A stretch of DNA of 64,000 bases. It comes from Taxillus chinensis (Eukaryota > Streptophyta > Magnoliopsida > Santalales > Loranthaceae). This document shows positions 49,476 through 62,639 of this stretch, in pieces. Position numbers and translations under genes: made by a program. Below the pieces are notes generated by a model that ran no database searches, had not been told where the DNA came from, and worked only from the letters and a program-made list of their open reading frames with translations. The stretch covers positions 19,720,438-19,784,437 of the forward strand of contig CM042089.1 in the NCBI GenBank assembly GCA_023512835.1, in the 5' to 3' direction. The first letter of the stretch is position 1; each line of letters starts with the position of its first letter.

Positions 49476-49769
49476 TTGACCAAATTGATGCCATGAACCT
49501 TTTTTGCTATAAATTACACCTTCTAGCACTCAACCACTTGCGAAATATGTGAAATCAAGAAATAATATGATAAAACAATTACACTGTAATTCAACAAGTA
49601 CAGGATGAAAACATTCCTAAAATGCATGGAATTAAAGTACAAGAGTACTGCAAATCATGGTTATATCACGACTTCTAATACCTTTTTTCTTTTCTTTTCA
49701 CGAGTTCCGTGAGCTCCTCAATTTTGTATGGCCGCTGCTCGCCGAGCAAAACCGGCGGCCAGCCGTGAC

Positions 49770-50207
49770 TGTTAGGAGGAAATACGGAAATAGAAGGAAA
49801 TAAAAATGGCACACCGAGAATTTTACGTGGTTCGGGAAATTCCCTACGTCCACGGAGCTACTGCAGTATTTTACTATGGGGAGAAAAATACACTGTGTTT
49901 ACAAACACTCGATCCCAATACCCAAATACACCCGAGAAATTATCAAATTGATAATTTTCTCTCTCTCTATTTTTCTCCTCTCTCTATTTCTTTTCTCTCT
50001 ATTTTCTCTCTCCCGTATTGGGACTTGTTCTTGGGATGGGATTACACACCCATGAGGTGCCTATTTATAGGCTTGCCGCACCGTGTTTTCCTCCGCGTTG
50101 GCACACCATGGTTGACAATTTGGTTTGCCGTAACCCTTTTTTTTTTCTTCTTCTTTCTTTCTTTCTTTCTTTTGGACGGTGAGGTGGACCAGCCGCAAGT
50201 GTTGACA
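49770..50207 (-). repeat. Copia LTR (3' LTR in element orientation)
   Basis: 438 bp, TGTTAGGAGG to GTGTTGACA on the + strand. The minus strand contains a TATAAATA box near 50060-50072. Confidence 0.95.
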
Positions 50208-50292
50208 ATCTCCCACTTGAAGACCGATTTCAATCGTCTTCACACCGCGATAGCTCTTTCCGATGCAACTATTCTTGGAGACACTACAGACA

Positions 50293-51125
50293 CTACAGAC
50301 AAATTAGAGTTGCGCACAACTCTAATTTGTCCGTAGTGACCGATTTGGTTAACATATCAACTGGGTTCTTACTCCCTTGTATCTTCACAAGTGTTAACAC
50401 TTCATCCTCCAATAATGATCGAATGAAATGATAACGTAGTCCAATATGCTTGGTCCTTGAATGAAATCGTTGAATTCTTGGCCAAGTGTATTGCACTCGA
50501 CTATCACCGTACAATACATCCGTCTCTTGCTTGAAACCCATTTCGCTAATAATCCTTGTAACCAAATAAACTCTTTGTTGGCCTCATCCGCCACATACTC
50601 GCCTCAGTTGTAGATAGAGCCACAATTTTTCGGCAATTGAGAATTCCAGCCACTCGTAGTCCCCAACGTGAACACATAACCTTGTAGTGCTCCTCATGTG
50701 GTCTATTTCTCCAAGAAATCAGCATCAACATAGCCTTGCAACTTTAGATCACCTTTTCCGAAACATAGACATTTGTTAGTAGTATATCGCAGGTATCTAA
50801 GTATCCATTTTGTTGCTTCCCAATCTTGCTTTCCTGGATTAGACATAAATCGCTCACTTGCTCCCCTCGCATGAGCAATATCTGGTCTCGTGCACACCAT
50901 GGCATACATCAAGCTTCCAATGGCTGAGGCATATGGAACCTTAGCCATGTAGTCCTTCTCTTCATCTGTCTTTGGACATTGTTCCTTTGACAACTTGAAA
51001 TGATTAGCAAGAGGTGTCCTCACTGGTTTAGCATCTCCCATACTAAACCTTTGTAAAATCTTACAAATATATTCTGCTTGAGATAATTGTAAGGTACCTT
51101 TCTTTCTGTCTCTGCTAATCCTCAT
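50293..51125 (-). pseudogene. Copia RNase H, broken frames
   Basis: The region 51125-50703 (PYASAIGSLMYAMVCTRPDI, GYVDADF) is the RT/RNase H junction. It continues in a second frame with KEFIWLQGLL, IGLRYHFIRSLLEDEV and NPVDMLTKSV, ending near 50293 just before the purine tract. Confidence 0.82.
50298..50331. repeat. Perfect 15-bp inverted repeat (hairpin) at the 3' end of copia pol
   Basis: GACAAATTAGAGTTG is followed after CGCA by its exact complement. It lies within 130 bp of the 3' LTR. Confidence 0.95.
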
Positions 51126-51149
51126 TCCAAGTATCTGCTTTCCGCACCC

Positions 51150-51830
51150 AAGTCCTTCATCTCGAATTCACCTGGACAATTGCTTTTCAACTTGTTGATT
51201 TCATCTAAATTTGCTCCTTGCTATTAACATGTCATCAACATAAAGTAGCAAGATAATAAAACCGGAATCAACCTTCTTGAAATAACAAGAAGGGTCGCAT
51301 TGCATCTCGGATAGCCATTATCTTGCATGAAACCATCAAATTTCTTGTACCACTTGTCGGGGTGCTTGTTTTAAACCATACAAGCTTTTGGTCAACCCGC
51401 ATACCAGATCTTCATTGCCCTCATTTGTGAATCCTTCGGTTCTTTGCATGTATATCTCTTCCTCCAAATCTCCATGGAGAAAAGTCGTCTTTACATCTAA
51501 TTGCTCTAGATGTAGATCCATTCTTCTTCTAATGCTTAAAAATGACCGAATGGTAGTTAGTTTAACAACTGGAGAGAATATTTCAAGTGTAGTCAATACC
51601 TTCCTTCGTTGGAAGCCTTTAACCACCAGTCTTGCTTTATATCGCTTGGAGCCATCATGCTCCTCCTTAACTCGGTACACCCATTTGTTTTGCAAAGCTT
51701 TCTTGCCGGCCGGTAGCTTTGCTAATTCCCAAGTCTGGTTGGATATAAGAGACTTCATTTCATCTTCCATTGCAAGCTCCCACTTGCTCGCATCCTCTAC
51801 CTGACATGCTTCATGATAGCATTCAGGCTC
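51150..51830 (-). pseudogene. Copia reverse transcriptase, broken frames
   Basis: The sequence runs ELAMEDEMKSLISNQTWEL, NKWVYRVKEEHDGSKRYKAR, FSPVVKLTTIRSFLSI, LEQLDVKTTFLHGDLEEEIY and LYGLKQAPRQ. The catalytic YVDD follows in another frame at about 51229-51247. The frame is lost near 51336. Confidence 0.88.
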
Positions 51831-51897
51831 TCCTCCATCCGTCGTGACAAATAATTTAAGTACTTCCTGTTTGGTACATGAGGTCGACTGGATCTCC

Positions 51898-53360
51898 TCA
51901 ATGTAGAAACTTGATCCTGTGGCTCTTAATGGCTTGTCCTGTAACTTCCTCCTCTTGAGGTTTCTGGCCTGTTTTGATAGCTGCACTATCTGGGACATCA
52001 TCGGGCTCAAAGTAAACAGGCTCATGATCCACTTGACTAGTGGATTCGGTCGTGTCTCTATCTTTATACAGGACTTTTTCATTAAACACAACATCTCTAC
52101 TTCTAATGATTTTCTTATTTTGGTTATCCCAACATCTATAACCAAATTCATCACCACCATAACCAACAAATGTGCATTTTAGTGATTTAGCATCAAGTTT
52201 ACTTCTAGCATTATCACTAATATGCACATAAGAGACACAACCAAATACTTTCAAATGTGAAAGTCTAACCTCTTTTCCCGTCCAAACTTCTTCCGGTATT
52301 TTGAACTCTAGAGGTGTTGATGGTCCACGATTGATGAGGTAAGTCGTTGTGTTGATCGCCTCGCCCAAAATCGCTTGGGCAACCCCGCATGTATGCGCAT
52401 ACTTACGCTCTTTCGACCAACGTCCGGTTCATCCGTTCGCTATGCCATTCTGTTGTGGTGTCCCTGGCACGTTCTCTCGAGCTTGATTCCGCTCTCATAA
52501 CGAACCGTTTAAATCTGGTGTCTTCATATTCTCCACCATTATCTGAACGTAGCCTTTTGACCTTCAAATCGGTTTCATTCTCGACCATCGCTTTCCAACT
52601 TTTGAATGTTTCAAATACTTCGACTACGTCGATGAAGTATACCCATACTTTTTGGAATGATCATCAATAAAGGTAACAAAATAATGTTTACCTCCAATTG
52701 ATGAAACCGGAGCTGGTCCCCAAACATCTGTGTGAATCAATTCGAGCTTTGATTCCTTTGGGGTTCGCCTTCCCTTTTTAAGCCGACCGTTTCGCTTTCC
52801 AAAAATACAGCTTTCACACAAATCAATATCTATTGATTTTACTCCTGCGCACTTCCCTTTTGAATGCATGACTTCTATTCCCTTTGCACTCATGTGGCCA
52901 AGTCTTTGGTGCCACGATTTGGGTCATCTTTACACTCGCAACCGTAATAAAACAATTTCCATTCATAGTTGTGTAAAGAGTTCCATGTTTCTTACCCCGT
53001 GCAATAGTCATAGCTCCTTTAGAAATCCTCCATGTGTCTCCTGCAAAAGTGGACACGTAGCCATCTTTTGCCAATTGTCCGATGGAAATTAAATTCTTCC
53101 TGAGACTAGGTACATGTCTCACATCTTTCACCTCCATACGGATCCATTGAGCTTGATCTGTACTGTTCCTTGACCAACGACGTCGCATGCCTGATCATTA
53201 CCGAGATACACCTTTTCTCGATTGCCCGTAACATAATCCTCGAACACTTCTTTGTTTGAGGTAGCGTGGAATGAAGCTCCTGAATCTAGCACCCAAGATT
53301 CCGTCTTGCTCTCCATAGAGTATATGAGAGCATCATCTGATGCGACATTTGCACTTCCAT
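51898..53360 (-). pseudogene. Copia protease and integrase, broken frames
   Basis: The protease active site is WVLDSGASFHAT (near 53260-53295). The GAG-pre-integrase block LRKNLISIGQLAKDGY lies near 53060-53110. The integrase core follows, with CESCIFGKR, LELIHTDVWGPAPV, FVTFIDDHSKK, then RSDNGGEYE near 52550. The C-terminal block VFGCVSYVHISD, KCTFVGYGGDEFGYRCWD lies at 52120-52250. At least three frame changes separate these blocks. Confidence 0.85.
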
Positions 53361-53388
53361 GCACGTCGTCTTCCTTTTTCAGACCCCT

Positions 53389-54147
53389 GCACTCAGACTT
53401 AAAATGTCCCAATTTTCCACAATTCCAACATTCAATTTTATGTTTACCTTTGTTGGTTTGGAATTGGCGACCTCTGGATTTAGATCTACCATTCCTCGAT
53501 GTAGATCTCCACTATTGAGTGCCTCTGTTTCTGCCTCTACCTCTGCTCTCCAGATTTAATGCTGATGCCGATGTGGGAGGGCCTTCTTCCTTCCTTCTGA
53601 TCTCCTCCGTCATGATCATATCTACTACTTCTGAGAATACCATTTTATTTTTCCCAAAAGAAGCAGAAATAGATTGTACCGTTGACTGCCAACCTTCTGG
53701 CATAGTACTAAGCAAGGCACTGGCATTTACTTCGTCGGTGAAAATAATTTCTACCGATTTCAATTGGTCTTTGGCCTCATTGAAGGAATTTAGATGCTCT
53801 CTAAAATTCCCATTTTCTGGCATTTTTAAATTAAACAGTTTCTTAATTAAAAATACCTTGTGAGCGAGAGGGTCGCTCGTACATATTCGAGAGAGCTTTT
53901 ATCGACCCTGAGTTGTATCCTGGTCTTTGACGTTGAAGGCCACAGATCTCGTCAAGCTTAGACGGACCGCCCCCAAGGCTTTGCGATCTAGCACCTTCCA
54001 ATCGTCGTCTTTTATTTCCGCCGGCTTTTCTCCCATCGGCAGGTACAAGTCTTTCTGGTACAGATAGTCCTCCATCTGCATTCGCCAGAAACTGAAATTC
54101 GTCCCGTCGAATTTCTCGATCTTGTATGAATCCTTCTCGGACGCCAT
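53389..54147 (-). pseudogene. Copia gag
   Basis: The ATG at 54147 starts MASEKDSYKIEKFDGTNF and FWRMQMEDYLYQKDL, the copia gag N-terminus. The frame breaks near 53900. Gag continues from 53823 (FREHLNSFNEAKDQLKSVE, ALLSTMPEGWQSTVQSI) to a basic GRGRNRGTQ region. It then reads, in another frame, into the zinc knuckle CWNCGKLGHFKSEC at 53389-53430. Confidence 0.85.
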
Positions 54148-54337
54148 GGCACCTTCTTGAACTCGAACTTACTGTTTCACCGTCTGCGTGAATAGTACCG
54201 TATACGCGAGTGGTACGTATACACAACACCGAAATACTCAAGAACAAATCTTTTCTGATGTGACAGATCGGACATGTGCGACCACGAGCATACTCGGAAT
54301 TTGTCAAGACAATTCGGACCCGAGCTCTGATACCGGT

Positions 54338-54774
54338 TGTTGGGAGGAAATACGGGAATGAAGGAAATAAAAATGGCACACCGAGAATTTTACGTGGTTC
54401 GGGAAATTCCCTACGTCCACGGAGCTACTGCAGTATTTTACTATGGGGAGAAAAATACACTGTGTTTACAAACACTCGATCCCAATACCCAAATACACCC
54501 GAGAAATTATCAAATTGATAATTTTCTCTCTCTCTATTTTTCTCCTCTCTCTATTTCTTTTCTCTCTATTTTCTCTCTCCCGTATTGGGACTTGTTGCTG
54601 GGATGGGATTACACAGCCCATGAGGTGCCTATTTATAGGCTTGCTGCACCGTGTTTTCCTCCGCGTTGGCACACCATGGTTGACAATTTGGTTTGCCGTA
54701 ACCCTTTTTTCTTTTTCTTCTTTCTTTCTTTCTTTCTTTTGGACGGTGAGGTGGACCAGCCGCAAGTGTTGACA
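54338..54774 (-). repeat. Copia LTR (5' LTR in element orientation)
   Basis: 437 bp, TGTTGGGAGG to GTGTTGACA on the + strand. Nearly identical to 49770-50207, with the same TATAAATA box. Confidence 0.95.
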
Positions 54775-54779
54775 GTGAC

Positions 54780-55715
54780 AAGGTAGTGGCTGACCATATG
54801 CGGCCGAGACTGCGAAGATGGCAACATTTGGAAGCAAATGGTTCAGGCCACGACTGAAGTAGCAGCACATTTTGATATCAGATGGGGTGCAACAACTTTA
54901 GGCAGTGACGGTATGCGACTAGTAAAGAAACAAACGGATACGATTGGTAGGGTCTGATCAACGACGGTGATGCAAGTTATAAGGATCAAACCCGGGCGCG
55001 AAAAAGAGAAGTCATGGAGTCATCAAGGCTCGACAGCAAACGAACATGTCTGCACATTAATGGCACATGCAACCAAACTTAAGAACCGTTATAACATGAA
55101 TATACAGACAAGAAACACTACCCGTTATATAGTAGGTAACCCTCCCCCGTGACCGTTAACCCACGCAAGAGGCAGTTTTATCAACCAGTTTCTTAATTTA
55201 TTCCTGTTTTTTCTTTTTCCTATGCAAGCATTATGTTTTTTTTTTCAAAAAGCGCGTAATTATCACTTTATCAATTCAAATTTACTCGAGGCAATGCTCA
55301 ATTGAAATGTTATTAGGTAGGTCCATGGGGAAGTTGGGTTATCTTATGACTTATGAGTGAAATAGATTCAAAAATGTATGTCATATATGGAGTTTTAAAA
55401 AGCTTAAATAACTGAGACAATAAAGCCAAAATAATTGTGGACGTTTCTCTAAAAGAAACCAATATCGAACATGACAATAAACCAAACCCATGATGAGCAG
55501 GGTAGGGTAGTACAGAAACAGGATCATCAGGTTATGGAGTTAGGATATAATGCGGCTGTTTGGGATTTGCGTGCCACCATCGACAGGTGAAACTACCAGC
55601 ATGATCTATGTGAAGGAAAGAAGAGAACACAGATCAAGCTGGCAGCTTCAACTGCTGGTGGTGCACGATAGGATGATGCGCACCCTCCTGGAACGTAATT
55701 AGATGTTAGAGAGCA

Positions 55716-55793
<78 letters not shown>

Positions 55794-56168
55794 GTTGCTT
55801 CCAGTGTGCAGCTAATGAGAGGGAAGAGAGGATATTTATAGGGAGGAAATCAGTTGGTATGTCATTAATTATCACTGTCTTGTGTGACAGATAACAAAGT
55901 TGCACTATTGGATATGCTTTTAATTATTTAATTAAGAGTAATAATAATAATGGCAGTTGTAATAGGTTGAAATTCTATTATTGGTTGACTAATTTAACGC
56001 TGAAACTAGAAATTATGGATTGAGATTGAATCTCGAGTCTTCAATTCAGGAAACAGGCGATCATTTTCAATGATTCTTGCAATATTTTCGATTTTTACAA
56101 TTTGGGTTCACACGATGCGACGAGTTTTATAGGTTTTACCAAGCTTGACTTAATTCTACATGTTTTTC

Positions 56169-56199
<31 letters not shown>

Positions 56200-56284
56200 G
56201 TTGACAGCCCATGGAGGAGTGAATGTGCTCTTATGATAAATATCTGGCAATGTAATAAGAAAGAAAAACTTAACATATGGCTCG
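54780..56284. other. Intergenic DNA between the copia element and the calmodulin-like remnant
   Basis: A mixed-composition part (54780-55150) follows the insertion site. A (TC)34 tract spans 55721-55788 and an (AAT)n run 56170-56198. No gene is supported. Confidence 0.5.
55721..55788. repeat. (TC)34 microsatellite
   Basis: 68 uninterrupted bases of TC. Open frames across it are artefacts. Confidence 0.98.
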
Positions 56285-56693
56285 TGACTATTATGATAAA
56301 TTCTCTCTGAGTTTTGTTTTCATTGTACTATCACTTGTTTTGACTTTGGGAATGATGGGAAACTGTCAAAAATGGGGCAAATTTATAGGAAACCGAAGCA
56401 GAGGAAGAGTTGGAAGAGGCATTTAGGGTGTTTGATAAATATCACAATGGTTACATATCTGCTAATGAGGTGAACTCCCCTTGATTGATAACGTCACATA
56501 TACCACAATTAACAAGCAAATTCATTACTCAATTTTTTTTCTTGATTGTTTGAACCTCATTTTTTCGGCAGTTTCAATTTTCCCTTTAAGTCCTACAGTT
56601 TACTTGATGAGGTCATTCTTCTGTAGTATTATTTTCTTAATATAACTTCTATATATATATATATATATCACTAACTTATAACTTATTGTGTTA
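56285..56693 (+). pseudogene. Decayed duplicate of the exon 3 region of the calmodulin-like gene
   Basis: The segment aligns with about 46060-46505: part of intron 2, exon 3 (here 56389-56469) and intron 3. The exon copy keeps the 81-bp length, an AG acceptor and a GTGAAC donor. It would read [20 protein letters not shown] then GYISANE. EF-hand loop position 3 is Tyr instead of Asp, which would weaken calcium binding. Intron words such as TTCTTGATTGTTTGAACCTC and TTTACTTGATGAGG are also shared. Exons 1, 2 and 4 are missing, so it is a gene fragment. Homology stops just before the expected exon 4, at a TTAGAGCATTAGCATTAG sequence that resembles a MITE end. Confidence 0.88.
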
Positions 56694-59499
56694 GAGCATT
56701 AGCATTAGAAAGATATAATAAAAACACTAAAACATGACTAATAATATGATTTAACATTCAATCATAATACAAATACTATGAGAAACAAATACACATAAAT
56801 ATATATATATATATATGTAAAATTTATTTATATAAATTATATTCATCAAATAGCGCACAGGATGAAGGACTCACATTTATTTCTACTTCTTCCATATTTG
56901 TTCTTCTATACCTCAATGACGCCACAATATACAAACCTAATTGCACATATTTGAAATTTAGGAACAAAGGTAATTAGGAACTAATAGCTAAATAAAAAAT
57001 TTAGGTAACTATTAATTAATTAGAATAAAGAAGAAGAAAGTCTAACTTAACAATTAATGAATGAAAAATAGAAGGAAAGCAACTAAGGTAGTACTTAATT
57101 AAATTAATTTAGCAACTAAAAGAAAATTTAGTAATATCGACATGCATCCCTAATCGCATGGCTCGTCACTGACTTGATTGCTTATCTAAGGTTTAATCGT
57201 ACAGGTTGATCCTACGGCTGATTGTAGTTGTCATACTGATCATACTCCATCAATATTTTAGGCCAAGGTCATGCCAATGTGGACTAATTTCAAGAATGGC
57301 ACTCCACCAGTCAAGCAAATCCATAAGAATTGGTGGTGGCATGAAATGAACTTGCATTTGCAGGACAATATTTTCTTGTATGAGTTAAAATTGTGTTTAA
57401 AGTGAAATGGAAACCTTTTCAATTTATAAGGAACATATTATTTCTTAAAAAAATGTGAAAAAAAACTAACCTTTTCTTGGCGAAGTATGAAAAAGAGGTG
57501 AAAGAATTTGATATGGAAAAAATATAAAAAAAAATAGGTGAAAAAATAGTTGTTTTATTAATGTGTAAAAGAGGTGAAAGATGTATTTTTATAATATAAA
57601 TAAAATTTAAAAAAAAATATAAAAAAGTAATATGATATGAACAAATACATGAACAATCTCTTTTTCATTACAATTCACGACTTTTAAGTGAGAAAAATGA
57701 TACACGCATACCAATACAATTTTTACCTTTACCCATACACTTTCTATAGCACTTCTATATCTACCAAGCAAAAAAAAAAAAAAAATTCTCCCCACTTTCT
57801 ATATTTCATGCCAAAATCAATAGCAATCAAGTAGGGGCTAAATGATAGTCATTATTTGAAAAAAAATGCTAATTTTAAAAGACATAATAAAAGAACTCTT
57901 TCCAAGAACCTTTTTCTAAAATCAAAACAACAAAAATGAATAATGAAGAAACCCATTGTATGCTATATGTTTATCTCTGCTCCTTCTCTTCTCTGTCTGC
58001 TGCATTTGCCTCTTGCCTTTACAACAACCCATAACCGCAAGATATATATATATATATATATATAAGGATTAGATCATATTTATGACCTTTGGCTTAAGTG
58101 AACCCTCATGAGAACCTCCTAGAATTAGTGGAGACCAGATTAGATGTTCATTAGAGTAAGGAAATTGAGAAGAGTTTGACTGTCGAGAGTAGTTGAACAT
58201 AGGCGGAAAGAAGTTTCTGGAAAACGTGTTTGCCTTACAGATTTAGATATCATCAATAAATTACAAGATTTCTGAGTTTAATTCAACATTTAAACATTCT
58301 GAATTCAAAAGTTAAAATTGGTTATTTTTTAAATCAACATCAAAACATTTCAAAAGTAGTTTATAGATATATAAAAGAGCATACTCTCTTTTTTTTTTCT
58401 CTGCATAACCTGCTGTTCCATACAAATTAACTCAGGAAATTCAAACCCATACTTACTATTATATAATGCTCTACGCGTATAAACAGATGTACACGAAAAG
58501 GATACGAGTTAAAAATTAATGGTGAATTATTTTACTGGCCAGGTGAGTTTTTTTAATGGAGAAATTAATGGTGAATTATGGTAAATATTCATAATTATTT
58601 AATGCATCACTTTTTAATGCCTTATCTTACTGGGCAGAGCTGCATGACAGAATGACTGATTCCGCAGCGGCCCTTGCAGGCCTCCCCAATGATATATTAG
58701 CCTTCATCCTATTGTTAGTGGACAGGTGGGTACATGAGTCCCAGCAAAGACTGTTCGGAGGAAGGACTACAATTCCCTGCAATATTGATTTCCATATGTG
58801 GACGGCTACCCCAAGAGAACAAACTAACAGGGGGCGGGTTGCAAATTGCAATCTCCAAGGGTAGGGTGGATTTTGGCTAATGCAATCAAGGGCAGAGACA
58901 AACGATCACACTTCCTTGCATTGCTCTTTGTGGCTGCTCCAGGAGCAACGTGATAAGTTTGATGAACCCAAAATACGTGGTTTTGAAGCACCAGGTATGC
59001 AACCTAGCCTTAAGTCACACTGCTTGTTTACGCAACACCTCTGTTATTGTGTCGTGCACTGCTTGTTTCTTTATAGAAGCAAAGAACTGCAATCCAATAC
59101 GTGGATCGTGGTATATATAACGTTACACAATTGATGGAAGAGGGAATTCAAGAGAGAAGTCAGGCGCCAGAAGAGCTATCAGACTCCCAAGGAAGATCCT
59201 CGGCATTTCAGTTTTCTGGGTTTCATCCCAATCTTGCATGCTAGATGAGTATCTCAAAGTGTTGTAATAAGGGACATCATTCGAAAAATTTGCAAAAAAA
59301 AAAAAACATATGAACCCTCAAAGGACACAACCCAATTTCAATTGACCAAACAAGGATATATGAGGATCAGAACTGCGGAGACAAATTAGAAGAAACTAGG
59401 AAGAGCTTCAGCAATCATTGAGAAACAACTTAAAATTACTAAAACTTCTAACTATTCAAATGCCCTTTAGCTGTTTGGCAATTTTCAGTGGCCACAAGA
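56694..59499. other. AT-rich intergenic region
   Basis: No gene is supported. Open frames around 58630-59130 (+) show no domain I recognise. They could be part of an unannotated transcript but are too short and unsupported to call. A (TA)n run lies at 58040-58063. Confidence 0.5.
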
Positions 59500-62400
59500 T
59501 CAGTGCTCCTCAATCTTCTTCAAGCCCTTCATATCCGTTGTTTCGACCCTGTATTACAAGGAATGATTGTTTTTCATAAATGGAAAAAAAGGTGCAACCA
59601 CAAACCATCATTGCAATGGAAATAAAGGCATAAAATTTTATTGAGATAAGGGAATATCTGCATAGTGGTGCAACTAGCCCGTGCAAAGTTACATTCTTTG
59701 TTTCTTTATGGCACAGTTAAAAGAGAGGTGTATTCATTTGCATAATAACTCTTGAAATTGGACTAATAATTTCACTGTTTAAAAGTAATCCCACGTTTAG
59801 GTTGCTTTTTACGAAGATATTAATACTCAGTGGTAAAATAGTACTCTTTTATAGGATATTAATAATCTCACCGAGTATTAATACCCCCTAAGAAAAACTA
59901 TACTTATTACATTAATTCACTTAATTATCCTTTATTTTTTAAAAAAAAAAATATTTCTACTCTTATCTCTATCCCTACTAAATATGCAAATTAAACACGT
60001 TATTATATTAAAAAATAGAAATATTAGTCAAATTTCAAATGTTTTTCCGATTCAAATCAAACATTTTATTAATTTTTTTAGAGATAATACTATTAGTGCC
60101 GAGAAATATTAATACCCATCCTATCTCTAATCCAAACACACCCATAAGAGTGCCATTTCAACATTTAAACTAAAGGGAATAATTAACTTGATTTTACAAG
60201 TCTAGCCCACTCTACATTCTACATAAATATTCGCCGGGTACCATATCACATGAAGTGGAGAAGAATGAACACACACATAACCTGAAGAGGGTGTGAAGGA
60301 AATGTACAATATCGTGAATAAGCTATAGGATCTTGACAAAAGCATAGACAATGTTGCGAGAGTTGAAAGGATTTTTCATTACTAAAGCCCTCGCCTTCCA
60401 CTAAGTAATATAATGAAGAAAGGTCTTTCACACATGCACCTCTCCTTCAAGATTTAAGAGATTCAGATGAAAAAGTTGTCAAACTCCTGTTAATCCACTA
60501 GGTGAGTCATGGCTGAATCAAAAGCTGTGGTATGTGTTTTGCATCTGCTCAGCACCACTACATTAAGCACTTACGCTTTTACTTTTACCTTACCAGTAGA
60601 TTTAAATGTCTTGATATTGAAAATACAAGTATCCGTCTAAAATAAGAAGAATGACCAAAAGTTTATGTAAGATGCGAATACCATACAAAAAGGGAAACTC
60701 ACGTTGTTCCATGTAATGCAATCTTTTCAACTTTGGTAACGTCTGAGCCAGATTGATTGTCTTCAATAAATATTGTCAAGCTGACTCACAATTATGAAAG
60801 AAAATAACTACTAACAATCACTTGAAGCAAAAAAAAAAAAAAAACTCTATTTATAAATAATAAATAGAAACATCAGACAGGAGGGAATGAACACACCTAC
60901 GAACATTTTGAAACTTCACATACTTAACAATAACAGGTTTTCCCTGCAAAAAAAACACACGAGTAAAAGATAGTCCAAAAACCTCAAAAGCCTAGACAAA
61001 TTCTCTTTCCTTGAACAAATAAAAATGACAAATTATAAGCAAATGTAGGTACAAGATCCTACCTTTAAATTATCTGGCAATAAAACAAGTGTATCGCTTG
61101 GAGGAAAATCATTCGCATTACTGCAAATAACACCTTCAGGAATGAAAACTATTTCTTTTAAAATCTGAAAAATAAATAAATCTGCAAGTGTTATCATTCC
61201 AGAAATAATACCTAAATCCCATGTTCTCCCGGTTTATGAAAAGCTTCAGTGTCTTAGGACCTGGAAAATGACAACTATTAGAAACTTAACAAGATATACC
61301 TGAAAAGGATTTGTAAAGCACATAAAGGCAGAGAGATGCACATGAATATCTCATTTTGACATACAGACGTAGTTTGAGATTGACAACAAATAATAATACT
61401 CAGTGCCAACCCTGTTTGAAAATGGTTTCAGAATTTTAGGCCTGGAATATGAAAGTAGCATTAGAACTCTAATATGATACACCAAATAAAGATTTATACA
61501 GCACACAACGACAGAAAGCTATTGATTAAAAAAAGTAGGAAGCCGCACATAAATATCCCATTTTGAAGTTACAAAAGGAGTCTCTTATTTTAAAGAATTA
61601 AGACATTCAAAAGATAGAAATAAGAAGAACAACAACATTTTAGACATTTGAAAAATAGAACCAGATAAAAGAGCAGCATATTAAGAAAAGTAGTCTCCCA
61701 TTTTGAAGAATTAAGACATTCAAAAGACAGAAAAAATAATTTAGAAATTCAAAACTATAGAAAGAATAATTTAGAAACAATAATTTTAGACATTCAAAAA
61801 TTAGAACCGGTCATAATCTAAAATAGTGGGAACTATACGACAAAAATTTTAGCTATTCATAAAACAGCAGCATATTAAGAACGACAGCCCAAGGGTTTGC
61901 ACTTTGCAGTCTGCATTATTAGAAAACAAGAAATTAATCTCAATTATCCATTCTTGAACCAAAATGTAAAATCAGCAACTAGCAACTAAAAAATAGAACC
62001 AGTTAATCTACAACAATGCAAAGTATATGAAACAAAACCCAAGCTTCTCATAAAACAGAAGCATATTAAGAACTCCAAGCCAAGGGTTTGCACTCTGTAG
62101 TTCACATTATTAATAACAACAATGACAACAAGGGTTTGGCCTTTGAAGTTCACATTCACATTATTAACATTTAACAACAATAATAAAACCCTGATTGCAG
62201 CACATACAGCTCTCAAGTCTCAACTTAGCATAGATTTCTACCAACGTGTTGAAGGGTTTTTTTAAAAGGTAAATATCTATGGCAATAGCAACTAAATTCA
62301 TCAACTAATAAAAACAGAAGCACATACACTGACTGACAGACACATATAAGGAACACGCAGAGCGAGGTCAATACCTTCTTCTTCAGGGGCTTTGATGACA

Positions 62401-62587
62401 ATAGAGTGCAGCTTGACAACTTGGGTGAAAGGTATATAAATCAAAAGCTGCTCGTCCGCATCGCTCTCGAGAATTGAGTCAACTGTGTCTCTTTCATCCT
62501 AAAATTGTTTTTTTAACCATGTAAATCAATCAAAGCAGGAAAACAAAACACACACACCCAAAAGAAAAGGCGCTGTCGTCCTATAAT

Positions 62588-62639
<52 letters not shown>

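Larger units (their letters stand above)
46647..49769. other. Intergenic region downstream of the calmodulin-like gene
   Basis: AT-rich. It holds an old LTR-end fragment (48428-48553) and a short tandem repeat (49329-49475). No gene is supported. The sequence GAGCAAAACCGGCGGCCAGC just before the copia insertion is less AT-rich and continues beyond it at 54780. Confidence 0.5.
49770..54774 (-). mobile_element. Ty1/copia LTR retrotransposon, complete but frame-damaged
   Basis: LTRs 49770-50207 and 54338-54774 enclose a 4.1 kb interior read on the minus strand: gag with a zinc knuckle, protease, integrase, reverse transcriptase, RNase H. That order, with integrase before RT, defines copia. An exact 5-bp target duplication GTGAC flanks it (49765-49769 and 54775-54779). 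The primer site (54324-54335) matches initiator Met tRNA in 11 of 12 bases, two bases from the LTR. The purine tract (AAGTGGGAGAT on the minus strand) abuts the other LTR at 50208. The LTRs show about six substitutions and three small indels. Polyprotein frames are broken in many places. Confidence 0.95.

Noticed and set aside
58652..59134. Open frames of 70-84 codons resembling a small gene
   Set aside because: No recognisable domain, no convincing splice-linked extension, and one frame has an equally long antisense counterpart.
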